Source: Halictus rubicundus (taxonomy: Eukaryota > Arthropoda > Insecta > Hymenoptera > Halictidae). From it: a stretch of DNA of 64,000 nt. The stretch spans positions 21,183,943 through 21,247,942 of the forward strand of contig NC_135150.1 of the NCBI RefSeq assembly GCF_050948215.1. The letters run 5' to 3'. How positions within the stretch are numbered: the stretch's first letter is position 1; each line of letters begins with the position of its first letter. This document shows positions 12,166-21,866 of the stretch, piece after piece. A program made the position numbers and the translations under genes. The notes beneath the pieces were generated by a model. It worked only from the letters and a program-made list of their open reading frames with translations. It was not told the DNA's origin and did not search any database.

Positions 12166-13889
12166 TTATCTACGATCCCTATATCTATGATGGTGATCTC
12201 GGGAGGATCGATGATCACTGTGCCGACTATGTCGACTCGCTGTTCTCCACAAAAATTCATCTACACTTCTCTCGTAACTGCGCTTTTCAAGTGCGGACGC
12301 AGCCGCACTATAATCAGGTGGCAATGGCAGGCCATCGTAATACCTGGGCGGTGGTGGCGGTGGAGGTAAAGAGTCATAAGGATGAGGTGCAGCGTAAGGA
12401 GGTAATGGAGGTAATTGGTGTTGCATGGTACGCATGTAATCCGCGACATACGCTTCTGCCGCCGCAGCTACACCTAATCCAGGACTACCGTATCCCCTGT
12501 AACGTTGACAACCGTTAAACTTTGAGCATAAAGCTTCCATTGACAATGCAACTTTAAATCGAGTACTGTACTTTGAGTAAGGAGAATCGCCTCGAGTAAA
12601 CCAGGAAGCATATCGATGATGATGATGATCCCTAGATCCTCTATGGTCGTTACCGGCTAAGTGAGATCCTCTGGCTAAGGAAGCTAAACGAGATCGTGAA
12701 GTTAAGAAAAGCCTACGTCCCCTACCACCCCTCGACCGTAAAAATCTAGAACTGGTGTTAACAGGTCTGTTATCTCGGTACGAACGAGACGATTTTGTAA
12801 CATGCTTCGCCGCTTCCTTTGACTTTCTCAAGATCGGAGTCATTTCGATGCCTAAAACATACATTGTCGAATGTAAGGAATCGTGCTCGAGGAAATTAGG
12901 GAGTTTTCAATTACCTTCATCCTCTGGAAACAACCTGCACAATTCCTCCGCGACTCTTGGCTCTATCTCTTGTCCGTCTCGCCCGATTTTTACCTGCTTA
13001 CCATCGTTCCATGGATTATATAAGTGTAAGGTCGCTGTAAATGGTAATTCCTTCCTACATATCCAATCAACTTTAAATACACCCCCTAATGCTTTCGCTG
13101 ATAGTCCAGGAGGTAACACCTAAAATTTATATTTTATCCAATGTAATATTAAGTAACAGTTTCCAAAATTGTCTCTGCTTAATTACACATATATACAAAC
13201 CCAAGAAATGGGTGCTCCATCTCTTCTAGACTCTGTACTAAGTCGTGCAAAGCCTGCAAACTTTCCCGATTCTTTGACAGAAAATACTAAAAGGACATTT
13301 CTGGACTCCCTGTAAGCTTGGTTTAAATTGGCTTCATTTTGGGGCAACGTACTCCATACTCCTTTCGCCTTTGACAATGTGACATTCTCAGCATTGTTCG
13401 ATTTGATGATGAAAAATCTAATAAAAAGAACTTTAAGACATGTTCTTGGCATTTACATTAGCGTACTTATCTAAACATTTTCAAGTACAGAAACCAACGA
13501 GTTTACATACGATAACGAGAAACATATGTAATAAAAGCAGCAAACCTTGCATCCCTAAACAAGTAATTTAATTTTGTGGCATAATCGTAGCTCTTGACAA
13601 TCCCTTTACTCTCCTTAGACCTTGCACGTTTTGTTTCAGGACTGGAGGACTTTGAATCCCTTGACCTAGCACGCTTTCCCCTGTTTTTCCTATTGCGTTT
13701 ATTGTCTCCACGCGAGGATTTAGTCGAAACAGAGCTTATACTAGGCTGACTAGAATCAGAATTCGAACTGCTAGACGAAACTTCACTACGTGTGTCGTAC
13801 GTTTCGTCCGCAGCAATTTTTAATTCGTCTACTATGTCATTTTCTCCGCAACTTAGATTTAAGTTGTCTCCGTCGGTATTATTGTCCAT
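12166..13889 (-). CDS. YTHDC1: YTH domain-containing protein 1 (nuclear m6A reader)
   Basis: YTHDC1 binds N6-methyladenosine in nuclear RNA and steers splicing and export (family knowledge). Exons on the minus strand are 13889-13546, 13417-13201, 13119-12915 and 12851-12166, joining in phase to 483 residues. An acidic serine-rich N-terminus (DTRSEVSSSSSNSDSSQPS) precedes the YTH domain: DARFFIIKSNNAENV, KAKGVWSTLPQNE, SGKFAGFARLS, PISWVLPPGLS, FKVDWICRKELPF and KIGRDGQEIEP. The tryptophans of GVW and ISW that form the methyl-A cage are present. The C-terminus is low complexity, rich in Arg, His, Asp and Pro runs. The chosen ATG opens the first clear exon; the frame stays open about 44 codons upstream with no ATG before a stop, so an upstream exon could add residues. 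Confidence 0.95.
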
Positions 13890-14260
13890 AGTTTCACTAT
13901 TTATTCGATCACTTTCACTAATGCTGATAAATATCTCTTCACTTGTCCCGTCATCCAGGCTTTGTACTTCTGGATGTTTCGGGCTCTCTTGCGTAAAGCC
14001 AATGCAGTTCTGGCGCCTTTAAACCTTTTCTGAAACGCAAATATAAAAAAGGGCTTACTAGATGGATATCCAGCGGGCTGTGATACTTGTCCGAGAACAA
14101 TATCATATTCAAATGGATCTGGCATGTCATACGGCAATTATATGGTAGAAAGCAATGCGGTAACATTTTTAGCATATAAGGAGGAAAGTTCGGAAGATCG
14201 CACATGAAATCCGATTTAAAGTCACTGTGGTAAAAGATTTAAAAAGTCCATTCGCCGAAA
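13890..14260 (-). promoter_or_regulatory. Probable 5' leader of YTHDC1
   Basis: On the minus strand a polypyrimidine-like acceptor (TTTGCGTTTCAG) ends at 14030 and is followed by an open stretch into the YTHDC1 ATG, so 14029-13890 is probably exonic 5' leader. Two small overlapping frames here (13901-14137 and 13951-14205) have no recognisable domain, and I read them as chance frames in leader and intron. Confidence 0.35.
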
Positions 14261-14476
14261 ACTTTGACTTTAAGATTGTCCTTATGCCGTTTAATTAAAA
14301 CGTTTTACAAGTTTTATAAAAGTTTCCAATATATGTATATTTTGTGTATATATATATATATATCTACAACGTCAGCAAGTACACCTTGCTTTTGGTAGAT
14401 ATGAATTGTATGCCTAATGTCGCAAAAGTTTTTGTTTCAACGGAAACAACGTTTAAGAAAGGAAAACAACTTTGCT

Positions 14477-14509
<33 letters not shown>

Positions 14510-15343
14510 GTTAAATTCACGAATATAAATGTCCCTTTTATAAGCGAAAACTAAATGATATGTTTTGATCTGTAGAGATTCCCTCTGTTTGCAATCAAAC
14601 GGAGTACACAATTCTTGTTGCTCTATGAAACACAATAAGTGTCGCTTTTTCGAACTTTATGCGTAAAAGTTTCTGGTAAAGTTTATTAATAAACAGACAG
14701 TTTAATCTTGCTAAAATGTGTTTTTTTTATGTAGCCTATTAACGTATGGAGGCGAGGAGTCTTCGATGTTTTTGTTTCTGTACGTCAGACAAAACAACAC
14801 ATTGTGCTCGTTTGACGTCTGTATATTTTTATGCAGTCTTTGGAAACGCGAAGGCTATGCCTAGGAAAAGTCCGTTGCGAATAGTAATTTTACTAGCAAC
14901 ATCGGCACCACAAAACATACTCTCGAGACCATCGTTCTCGCCATTTGATTTTATCGAAAATAGTTCATGGTTTACAAACATAAGTCCTTGGACGTTAGAA
15001 GCCCTTTTAGGCAGCTCGTACACACTTACGTGCACACTCGTTCTTCACTTAACACACTTCGCACCTCACGCAAGAATGCTCAATGATTATCATATGCGTT
15101 CAACAACTATTCCTACGACTTCTCCCGCACGAAATACATTAGAGATTCGCACAAGGGATTCCGCGTCTCTTCATAAAACCACAGTAAAGGACCCTTTCTT
15201 CACGGAACCGTAAACCACAGCGTCCATTGTGTGACGTGTACACCAGGATCGATAGAAACGATGATACCTTAAAACTCCCAGGATACACAGCAATCTTACA
15301 GAGGCGAAACTCCGACGTTTTTCAATAGTCAAGTCTACCGTGT
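14261..15343. other. Upstream region of YTHDC1, no supported gene
   Basis: This holds a TA microsatellite near 14350 and a CT tract at 14475-14501. Around 14746-15213 there is a frame of 155 codons on plus, with a 68-codon frame on the opposite strand. Neither has a recognisable domain. Base composition is higher in G and C than the surroundings, fitting a promoter area. Confidence 0.35.
14475..14501. repeat. (CT)n microsatellite
   Basis: A run of alternating C and T, followed by a T run. It is a simple sequence repeat. Confidence 0.9.
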
Positions 15344-15501
15344 GCGCGCCAGATAATGGCTAGCAAAATGTATTCGGTGTAACTCTAAAACGACTCATCG
15401 GCCAATAGTAACACTACGTGCGATGGTAGAGGATTGCTATTGGCCAAACAATCGTCTTAGAGTAAGAACGAATACACTTTGCTAGCCATCATCTGGCGCG
15501 C
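15344..15501. repeat. Long imperfect hairpin, arms about 68 bases
   Basis: The left arm 15344-15411 (starting GCGCGCCAGATAATGGCTAG) pairs with the right arm 15434-15501, whose reverse complement starts GCGCGCCAGATGATGGCTAG. The loop is about 22 bases. Both arms end near a GGCCAATAG (CCAAT) sequence. No flanking duplication was found, so it is either an old foldback element or a local palindrome. Confidence 0.8.
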
Positions 15502-15510
15502 AAGTAATAC

Positions 15511-16386
15511 CAGATAAGAGATGAGAGCTCTCACGTCCGGGGTTTTTAGTAGTGATGGGCACCATCGCCTAAATCGATAGTAGCCAACTACTATTTTCAG
15601 TCGACTGATTTTTTAAACTATCGACTGAATTTAGTAGTGGTTGGATTACTATTTTCAGTCGACTGTTTTACACGTTGCCATCTTGAAATTTCAAATGTCA
15701 GTGTCGCACGATGAAACATAAGGACTGTCTTTGTATTGGGCAGATAGAGTTCAGGCTCTTCAACGCCATCTTTATGTATATAAAGAAAAGAATAAACCAT
15801 GAACCATAAACCACGATGAAACGAAAAGGTTAGAAATACATGATTATGACAGGACATGCAAATATGCAAGTAATGAAATGTGTAATAGATATTTTAATAC
15901 TTTAATTCATATTAGATGTTAAAATCTTATTGCTATTTATGCGATATAAACTATATATGTGATATAAATAAATTGTGTATATTTATATTTATAACATAGT
16001 GTATGAATTTATTATTAAATAAAGACAGATTCAGACAAAATCACTCAATCACGAAATTTACTATCTCTGTACTGTCCTACTATTTATTTAACTAGCCAAC
16101 ATCGAGAATAAGAGTAAATAGGAGAATAACCAGTAAAACAATTCAGTCGACTGAAAACTATCGACTAAATATTCGATAGTATGTAGTAACTAAATAGTAA
16201 TTAGTCGATAGTTGAATTTAGTCGATAATGCCCATCACTAGTTTCGGCGTTCCCACTTTTGTGACATCGACTTTTTACGATTTCGTCGGTGCTGGCAGTC
16301 TTTGAATATATCTCGTCGGTGGTAGGGGGCAGCGCTGTGTCGGGTACACCGAAACCCCGGACGTGAGCACTCTCATATCCTCTCTG
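15511..16386. mobile_element. MITE with GAGAG...CTCACGTCCGGGG inverted ends, interrupted by another element
   Basis: The left end 15511-15545 contains GCTCTCACGTCCGGGGTTT. The right end 16352-16386, read in reverse complement, contains GTGCTCACGTCCGGGGTTT after CAGAGAGGATATGAGA. The subterminal GCTGCCCCCTAC read from the right end matches the same position in the element at 21529-21866, so the two belong to one family. No clean target duplication is left. A second element occupies 15550-16240. Confidence 0.75.
15550..16240. mobile_element. hAT-like non-autonomous element nested in the MITE
   Basis: The ends are TAGTGATGGGC at 15550 and GCCCATCACTA ending at 16240, which are perfect inverted repeats. 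Subterminal parts on both sides repeat CAGTCGACTG and ATCGACTAAAT-like words in inverse orientation. The TAGTGATGGGC end resembles hAT termini. The flanking eight bases (GTTTTTAG and GTTTCGGC) match only partly, so any target duplication has decayed. No transposase is visible. Confidence 0.7.
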
Positions 16387-16664
16387 CTTGAAGCGATTCT
16401 CTGTCCCTATATAGTTTACTTGTTTGAGAGTTTTGCTACAAGCTCCATTGCTCTGTAGCACAAATGACTTGCTACATTTGCTCTGTAGCACAAATGATTC
16501 TTGCCGCTTTTTGCATTGCGTCTTACAGTATAAACGGCAAAAGTCATGTGTTCCTACACTTCAGCAAATACAAGAATATAAAGAAGTAGTGAAGTACATT
16601 TTAAACAACTTTATTACATTGATTGTACAAAGTGTGTCATATTTATTTCTCAAAGAGAATAAAA
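16387..16664. other. Spacer downstream of RPSA
   Basis: A 20-base word (TTGCTCTGTAGCACAAATGA) occurs twice, near 16447 and 16477, as a short direct duplication. The rest probably includes the RPSA 3' untranslated region. Confidence 0.4.
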
Positions 16665-18029
16665 TTACCATTTTTCAGGTGTGGCACCTCCCCAACTTTG
16701 GGTTGTGGCAGGCGGTGCAGTAGTCCATTCTTCAGAAGGCTATATAAATGAAAGAATAATAAGTAATTCCATCTGCTGGAAATTTATTGCTAAATAAGTG
16801 AAAAGCTCTCTGTTTACCTGAGCAGCCCAATCTCCGCTGGCCGGGAGAGCTTGTGCAGCACCCGCAGTTGGAAGTTCAGGTGCGGTTGGTGGTGCAACAT
16901 CATCGGCCCAGTTCTCTGTTGGGACTGTACCTGTAGTTTCAATGTCATTTACCCAACCAGGTTCAGTGGTGGCTGCAACTTCAACAGGTCCTGTAAATTC
17001 TTTAGCCGGAGCTATCTCCTTAGCTGCTTGTTCTTCCTTCTCAGCCTAAAATGACATAATAATGTTTTTGATTTGATAAAGAAGATAAGTCTCATCAGCT
17101 TGAAAGAAAAAAAAAAGACTTAATAACAAACCTCTTCCGGATCTCTGTAGAAGAACAGATCGACGACTACATCCCATTTACTTTCGCGTGCGATAGAACC
17201 CCTCAGTCTAAGAACTTCTCTGGCCAGTAACCACCACATAAGACCAACGCAGTGCAAACTCTTTGTATTACAAGGAATGGCGATATCGACGAAACGAAGA
17301 GGGGAATCTGTGTTACAGAAAGCAATGACAGGAATGTTCACGTAACTGGCTTCTGTGATGGGCTGGTGGTCACTGGATGGATCGGTAACGATCAGCAAAC
17401 GTGGCTCGCGGAAGGCGGACTGTAAACAAGTAGTATACATTATATATACATGGCGGTTTTCTATAGCAATTAGGTTTGTTGGATTTATCGATTGCAATCA
17501 GAAAAGATTAAGCCAAAATAAACCAACATGTAAAAACTTATGGAAATGTTGTTCATCATTTGGATGAGTATCGAATGTAATAATATCTTGATAACTGAAA
17601 TAAAAAGATAAATAACCTGAATCTGATTGGTGAAAGCACCAGGAGTGAAACGACCAGCGATAGGTGTAGCTCCAGTGTGTTGAGCAAACTTTAGAACTGC
17701 TCTTTGGCCAGTTTGTCTGCAACTGATGACAAACACTTCACTGGGATGTTCAATGGCAACAATGGCGCGTGCAGCCAACAGCAATTTCTCCCAAGTATGA
17801 CAGAGATTGATAATACTAACTCCTAAAGTAAAAGTACATATTAACATGTATACTTTCAAACAGGAATTTATTAATCTGATGTAATATAGAATTTACCGTC
17901 GTTCTTCTTCTTGTAGACATATTGTTCCATCTGGAAGTTGACATTTTCTGCACCCAGATGGGTGAACGCACCTAGCATTTTAGTAACATCATCCTCTTTG
18001 AGAGATAATACATCTAAACCTCCTGACAT
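16665..18029 (-). CDS. RPSA: 40S ribosomal protein SA (uS2, laminin receptor/stubarista)
   Basis: RPSA is the uS2 protein of the small ribosomal subunit (family knowledge). Exons on the minus strand are 18029-17897, 17822-17617, 17419-17132, 17045-16818 and 16739-16665, joining to 309 residues, near the family size of about 295-300. The N-terminus is MSGGLDVLSLKEDDVTKML. The uS2 core shows INLCHTWEKLLLAARAIVAI, GRFTPGAFTNQIQ, PRLLIVTDPSSDHQPITEAS, VNIPVIAFCNTDSPLRFVD and WWLLAREVLRLRG. The acidic C-terminal extension has the repeated W motifs of eukaryotic RPSA (GDWAAQ, EEWTTAP, ending TPEKW). A 5' noncoding exon ends at 18491 and an intron runs from 18059 to 18490 before the coding start. 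Intron 2 carries a candidate snoRNA. Confidence 0.98.
17493..17564 (-). ncRNA. Candidate box C/D snoRNA in RPSA intron 2
   Basis: On the minus strand a C box ATGATGA (17559-17553) and a D box CTGA (17501-17498) lie 62 bases apart end to end, a normal size for a C/D snoRNA. Immediately upstream of the D box, the sequence covering 17503-17515 is complementary to AAAGATTAAGCCA of the universally conserved 5' region of 18S rRNA (13 pairs). By the D+5 rule the G of AAAG would be the methylated base. The closing stem is short (CAA with TTG). The RNA would end about 73 bases before the 3' splice site, the usual place for intronic C/D snoRNAs. I know of no name for it. Confidence 0.68.
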
Positions 18030-18490
18030 CTTAACGTTGTGGTTAACTTACGATTAACCTAAACAAAAGAGAAATATACAGATGATTACGATGTAGATTG
18101 AATTATTAAATTATTACAGTACACTCTGTAGCAATAGCTTCGATCAACTTTCACAGGAAGATAACCTCAACTAAATAGCGTGCTCCATTTAAAACATAAT
18201 TAGTATATATAAAAAAAAAAAGTAAAAAACGAAGATTAAACTATCAACAGCATAATTTAAAGTTTCGTGATTCTATGTTATAAAATTTTTACTATCAAAA
18301 TTATAAGGAAACAATGCCATGTGCACTGACCGACTTGAATATTTACATATATACTGTAACTACGAGATATTCCTACTTATATTTATATAGATATTAATCC
18401 TCGTACTTTTATTATTCTGTAAATAAGATCTTTGAATTGTTTAACTCAAACTGATTGTTATAAATAGATATAATGCTACGGAACACTTAC

Positions 18491-18530
18491 GTTATCAATG
18501 CCACTAGGAGACTTCCAATCGGAAAGGAAG
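18491..18530 (-). promoter_or_regulatory. Probable RPSA 5' noncoding exon with TOP-like pyrimidine tract
   Basis: A donor GTAAGT lies directly after 18491 on the minus strand. Upstream, at 18530-18521, is the pyrimidine run CTTCCTTTCC, as expected for a 5' terminal oligopyrimidine start of ribosomal protein mRNAs. The start site is inferred, not shown. Confidence 0.5.
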
Positions 18531-19570
18531 TCGTGAACCTTACACAAAGTACAACTCGATCAACACATGAACAGTAAATTACAAAATAATTAGTTCTACA
18601 GTAAAAAGATTCAATTAAGCGGGTGTTGAGAATAGAATAATAATTTTTAAAATACTACGTCTAAAATTATAAAAATTAATTGATCGAAAATGATAAAATA
18701 CATAAACAACTTTGAGCCAGCAAAGTAACGGAAGTACACTCAAATTATACTGGGAAATTTGAAACGTTAACAGACGACTATACATATGTACTTAGAGAAT
18801 TGTAATTGAAATATTGAAATGACAATTATAGAAGAATGCAAATAATATACGATATTTTTAAACGAATTTTTATACGAAGTTCAAAATTTTCAGTGAATTG
18901 AAAAGCTTTTTCTTAATTTTTGTTTAAATTATATTTTTGTCTGTGTATTGTTCACTTACTGTGCTTTACATGTCGTCTATTTTAAATTCTGAATCTTATC
19001 TGATAGGTACATAAATTTTCCAGTACTGTAATACAATTACTGCACACAGTAATAGAAACGAACCAAAATGTTGTTTCAGTTAGTGGATTATATTTTAAAT
19101 TAACAAAATATTTTCAGATATCTAAACGATCAAATATCTAAACGAGTTTTATGAACCCATAGTATACTTTTTTGGTATTGAAAACTCACCATATGCTAAT
19201 TGTTAATTAAATTATACTTAAAAATTTGAATACATTTATTTTAATGATTCTGTAATTTAGGGTATGTAAAAATAATGTAAAGGCACAGTAACCAGAGGAG
19301 GCTCAGGAACTGATGCACTTGCCCTATACATATAATAATTGCTAGAAACTTTAATCCATTTATTTTTATTTGGTTTCTTGTGGAAACCAGATATTATATT
19401 AGAAATCGTAGGCAGTATCTTATGTTAATATGTGTTTTGCTTCTCAAACTCTTTAATTGATTTTCTTTTTTAGTAATATATTGTTCTATTCAGTGTTACA
19501 GCCAAGAATTGGACTCGGTTTACTATATCCTATATTTACAAAACTATCTTATCCACACATTCGGCTCATT

Positions 19571-19572
<2 letters not shown>

Positions 19573-19612
<40 letters not shown>

Positions 19613-19620
19613 GTCTGTCT
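19573..19620. repeat. (CT)n(CTGT)n microsatellite
   Basis: A run of CT pairs passes into CTGT units. It lies at the 3' edge of the degraded retroelement and may derive from its tail. Confidence 0.9.
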
Positions 19621-20230
19621 CCCTCATTTCTACTCTGACCTACTATATTCTTACCCTAGTTATTGCACAATTTCCTATTCTGTTACCTTTGGTTTAAGTT
19701 TGGTTTGATTTCTGCTCTCTTTTCTCTCTTTTTTCTCAACTTCTCAAGCCACGCTTCGACATTTTTATCTATCCTCCCACTCACTATATCCTACTTCCTG
19801 ATCCTTCCCTCCATATCCCTGCATTCTCTTGTTAGGTGTTCCAGACTTCCATACCTGTCCCCACACACGTCGCATCCTCTCGCTTCATCTTCCAGCCAGT
19901 ATTTGTTCCAATTTTCTGCATTTTCGCATCTTACTTGGGCTAAGAACTTTTGACTGTCCCCTCTTCCCACCTTATTTAAGTATTCTGGTAACTCTGCCAC
20001 TCTTATAAACTTGTACCTTTTGTTATATTTTGACTGCTTTATCCTTGTATGTTGTTCTTGCCGTCGTACCTTGATGTCTCTCTGTTGCTTCTCTCTTTTG
20101 TCTTCCTATCTTCCTCCCTATGCTATTTCTTATTCCTTCCATGTATTTCCAGGCCCTAATTCCTGCCTTTACTCTAAGCTTTGTTCTTTTTGTCTATTCC
20201 AGTACCAAATATCCTGGACTACGCATAAAA
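19600..20230 (-). mobile_element. Degraded 3' end of a non-LTR retrotransposon
   Basis: A minus-strand frame at 20000-19791 reads FLAQVRCENAENWNKYW, then GCDVCGDRYGSLEHLTREC. This is the C-terminal zinc-knuckle-like motif (CxxC...HxxxxC after a NKYW word) seen at the end of reverse-transcriptase ORFs of I/Jockey/R1-like elements in ants and bees. The upstream purine-rich minus strand (20230-20000) looks like the preceding linker but is broken by stops. No reverse-transcriptase core is left. Confidence 0.7.
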
Positions 20231-20480
20231 CGTTCAATTTAAATGTGTAGGAATATTCAGTTAAATGTGAAACGATATAAATAACTTTTTCTCTAATAGG
20301 TATTTGTTTCATACAGTTGTTTGCATAGTACAATTTGTCTTAATATATTTACTATGATCTATAAGCTACTATACATATACATAGATATCAAATGACGTTA
20401 GTATACAACAGATTATAAATTATGACACATTTTATTTCAACTTAAAAATTACACTATTTTATGAGAATCTTAATACAATA

Positions 20481-20995
20481 TTACACAAGCACCTTATAGT
20501 GCATCTCAGAAGATAAAAACATTATTAATATTTGTACTATGGTTTGCGATAATGTTTTGTTATTATTTATTGCAAATATGAAATCTTGAAGGGTTTTTAT
20601 ATTTCTTGCGTTAACTAATTTGGAAAGTTCTTCGGATAATTTTTTCCTCTGTTCTGGAGTGGTTTCGTTTAAAAGTATGTGTGGAACAGACTTAAATTTT
20701 CCGTAGGACGCATAACCTGCTACACAACTGCTCATTGCACCACCTGCAAAAAAATATTTGGTATTGACAATTTGTATCATGGATTGCTTAAACTAATGCT
20801 AAATTGAAATATTTTATGTAAAAAGTAATTACCAACTGCAAGTCCCATAGGTCCACCAATAATCCCAGACATTATTGTTACTGCTCCAACTAAAGATCCA
20901 TATTTTAATGAATTCGCAACACTAACTTTTAATTTATTAACACAGTTAAGTTTTAAAACTTCATTTAGCAAATTATCCGCAAATGAAGGCACCAT
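20481..20995 (-). CDS. C19orf12 homolog (glycine-zipper membrane protein)
   Basis: Two exons on the minus strand, 20995-20833 and 20743-20481, join to 141 residues, matching the 141-residue form of human C19orf12. Human C19orf12 is linked to mitochondria, ER and lipid handling and is mutated in the iron-storage disease MPAN; its biochemical role is unsettled. Visible features are a glycine-zipper hydrophobic segment, IIGGPMGLAVGGGAM, spanning the exon junction. It is followed by the family block GKFKSVPHIL, the PEQRKKLSEEL helix and the hydrophobic C-terminal helix (TIVQILIMFLSSEMHYKV). This is a short complete gene with strong length and motif agreement. Confidence 0.87.
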
Positions 20996-21528
20996 TGTTC
21001 AGTAAAATTTGTAACAAACTATACGTTATGCCACACAGGAATCTTCCTCGCTATTTATGCATTAACTAGTTATTAACCAGATTCGTTTGAACGAATACAT
21101 CAAACTATACATATTTATATGTATGTGTATGTATATATACAAATATCCACATGTAATTACATTATTACGAGCAGAAAAACGTTAATTTATTTGAATTATT
21201 TACTAACCTCTCATCGGTGTTTAGGCATATACTATGTATATACTATATACTGATATACAGGGTAACCCCCAGTAATCTCGTGGCTGGAGTACTCAAATGC
21301 AGGTGGCAGGTGGCAGGTCTGCCACCAAAACATCTCAACGGAAACCGCGTTTTTTTTTTGGCTACACGCTACGCTCAAATGTCAGCAGTGAAGAACCAGC
21401 GTGCATCCTTTCCTAACTATCTCAGAAGGGTAGCTTTAACTCTGTCGCACTCGAGTGGCTATATTTATGTTTATTACCTCGTCTCGTTGCACAAACTATA
21501 GAGGTAAAACTTCTACGAAAACCTTTAA
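20996..21528. other. Upstream flank of the C19orf12-like gene
   Basis: AT-rich promoter-side DNA, then a G/C-richer piece at 21270-21480 with tandem GCAGGTGG words. No gene is supported. Confidence 0.4.
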
Positions 21529-21866
21529 CAGAGAGGAAATGAGAGTGCTCACGCCCGGGATTTTAGTGTCCCCGGTATAGTGCTGCCCCCTAGTCTAATG
21601 TTTAGCCTGTACCAGAACCTGCATTATCTTACCTGCATCATTAGCAGCGGATTCCAAATAATGCCAGAGTGGATGCTACTTCTATGTTAACAGATGCAGG
21701 TTCTAATACGGGCTAAAAAGATGACGCAGGTTTTGGTACAGGCTAAAAAGTTGATGCAGGTTCTGTTCCAGGCTAAAAATATGATGCAGGTTTTGTTCCA
21801 GGCTAAAAAGATGATGCAGGAAAAGTGGGGACACCCCCGAGCGTGAGCATTCTCATTTCCTCTCTG
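21529..21866. mobile_element. Foldback MITE with 7-base target duplication and internal repeats
   Basis: The left end CAGAGAGGAAATGAGAGTGC at 21529 and the right end ending at 21866 are inverted repeats of about 40 bases (right, reversed: CAGAGAGGAAATGAGAATGC). CCTTTAA flanks both sides (21522-21528 and 21867-21873). It shares terminal and subterminal sequence (GTGCTGCCCCCTA) with the element at 15511-16386. Inside are four direct 30-base units and one inverted unit. Confidence 0.85.
21691..21820 (+). repeat. 30-base tandem repeat inside the MITE
   Basis: Units start at 21691, 21721, 21751 and 21781, with a partial one at 21811. Each reads close to ATGATGCAGGTT, then a variable part, then CAGGCTAAAAAG. 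An inverted copy lies at 21601-21630 on the other arm of the element. Confidence 0.92.

Larger units (their letters stand above)
18531..20480. other. AT-rich intergenic region with retroelement debris
   Basis: This lies between the RPSA promoter and the 3' end of the C19orf12-like gene. 18600-19450 shows nothing beyond AT-rich sequence. A CT/CTGT microsatellite follows at 19573-19620 and a non-LTR retroelement fossil at about 19600-20230. Confidence 0.5.

Noticed and set aside
14746..15213. 155-codon plus-strand frame with a 68-codon frame on the opposite strand
   Set aside because: No domain, no splice context and no homology I recognise. The G/C-richer upstream DNA makes long chance frames likelier.
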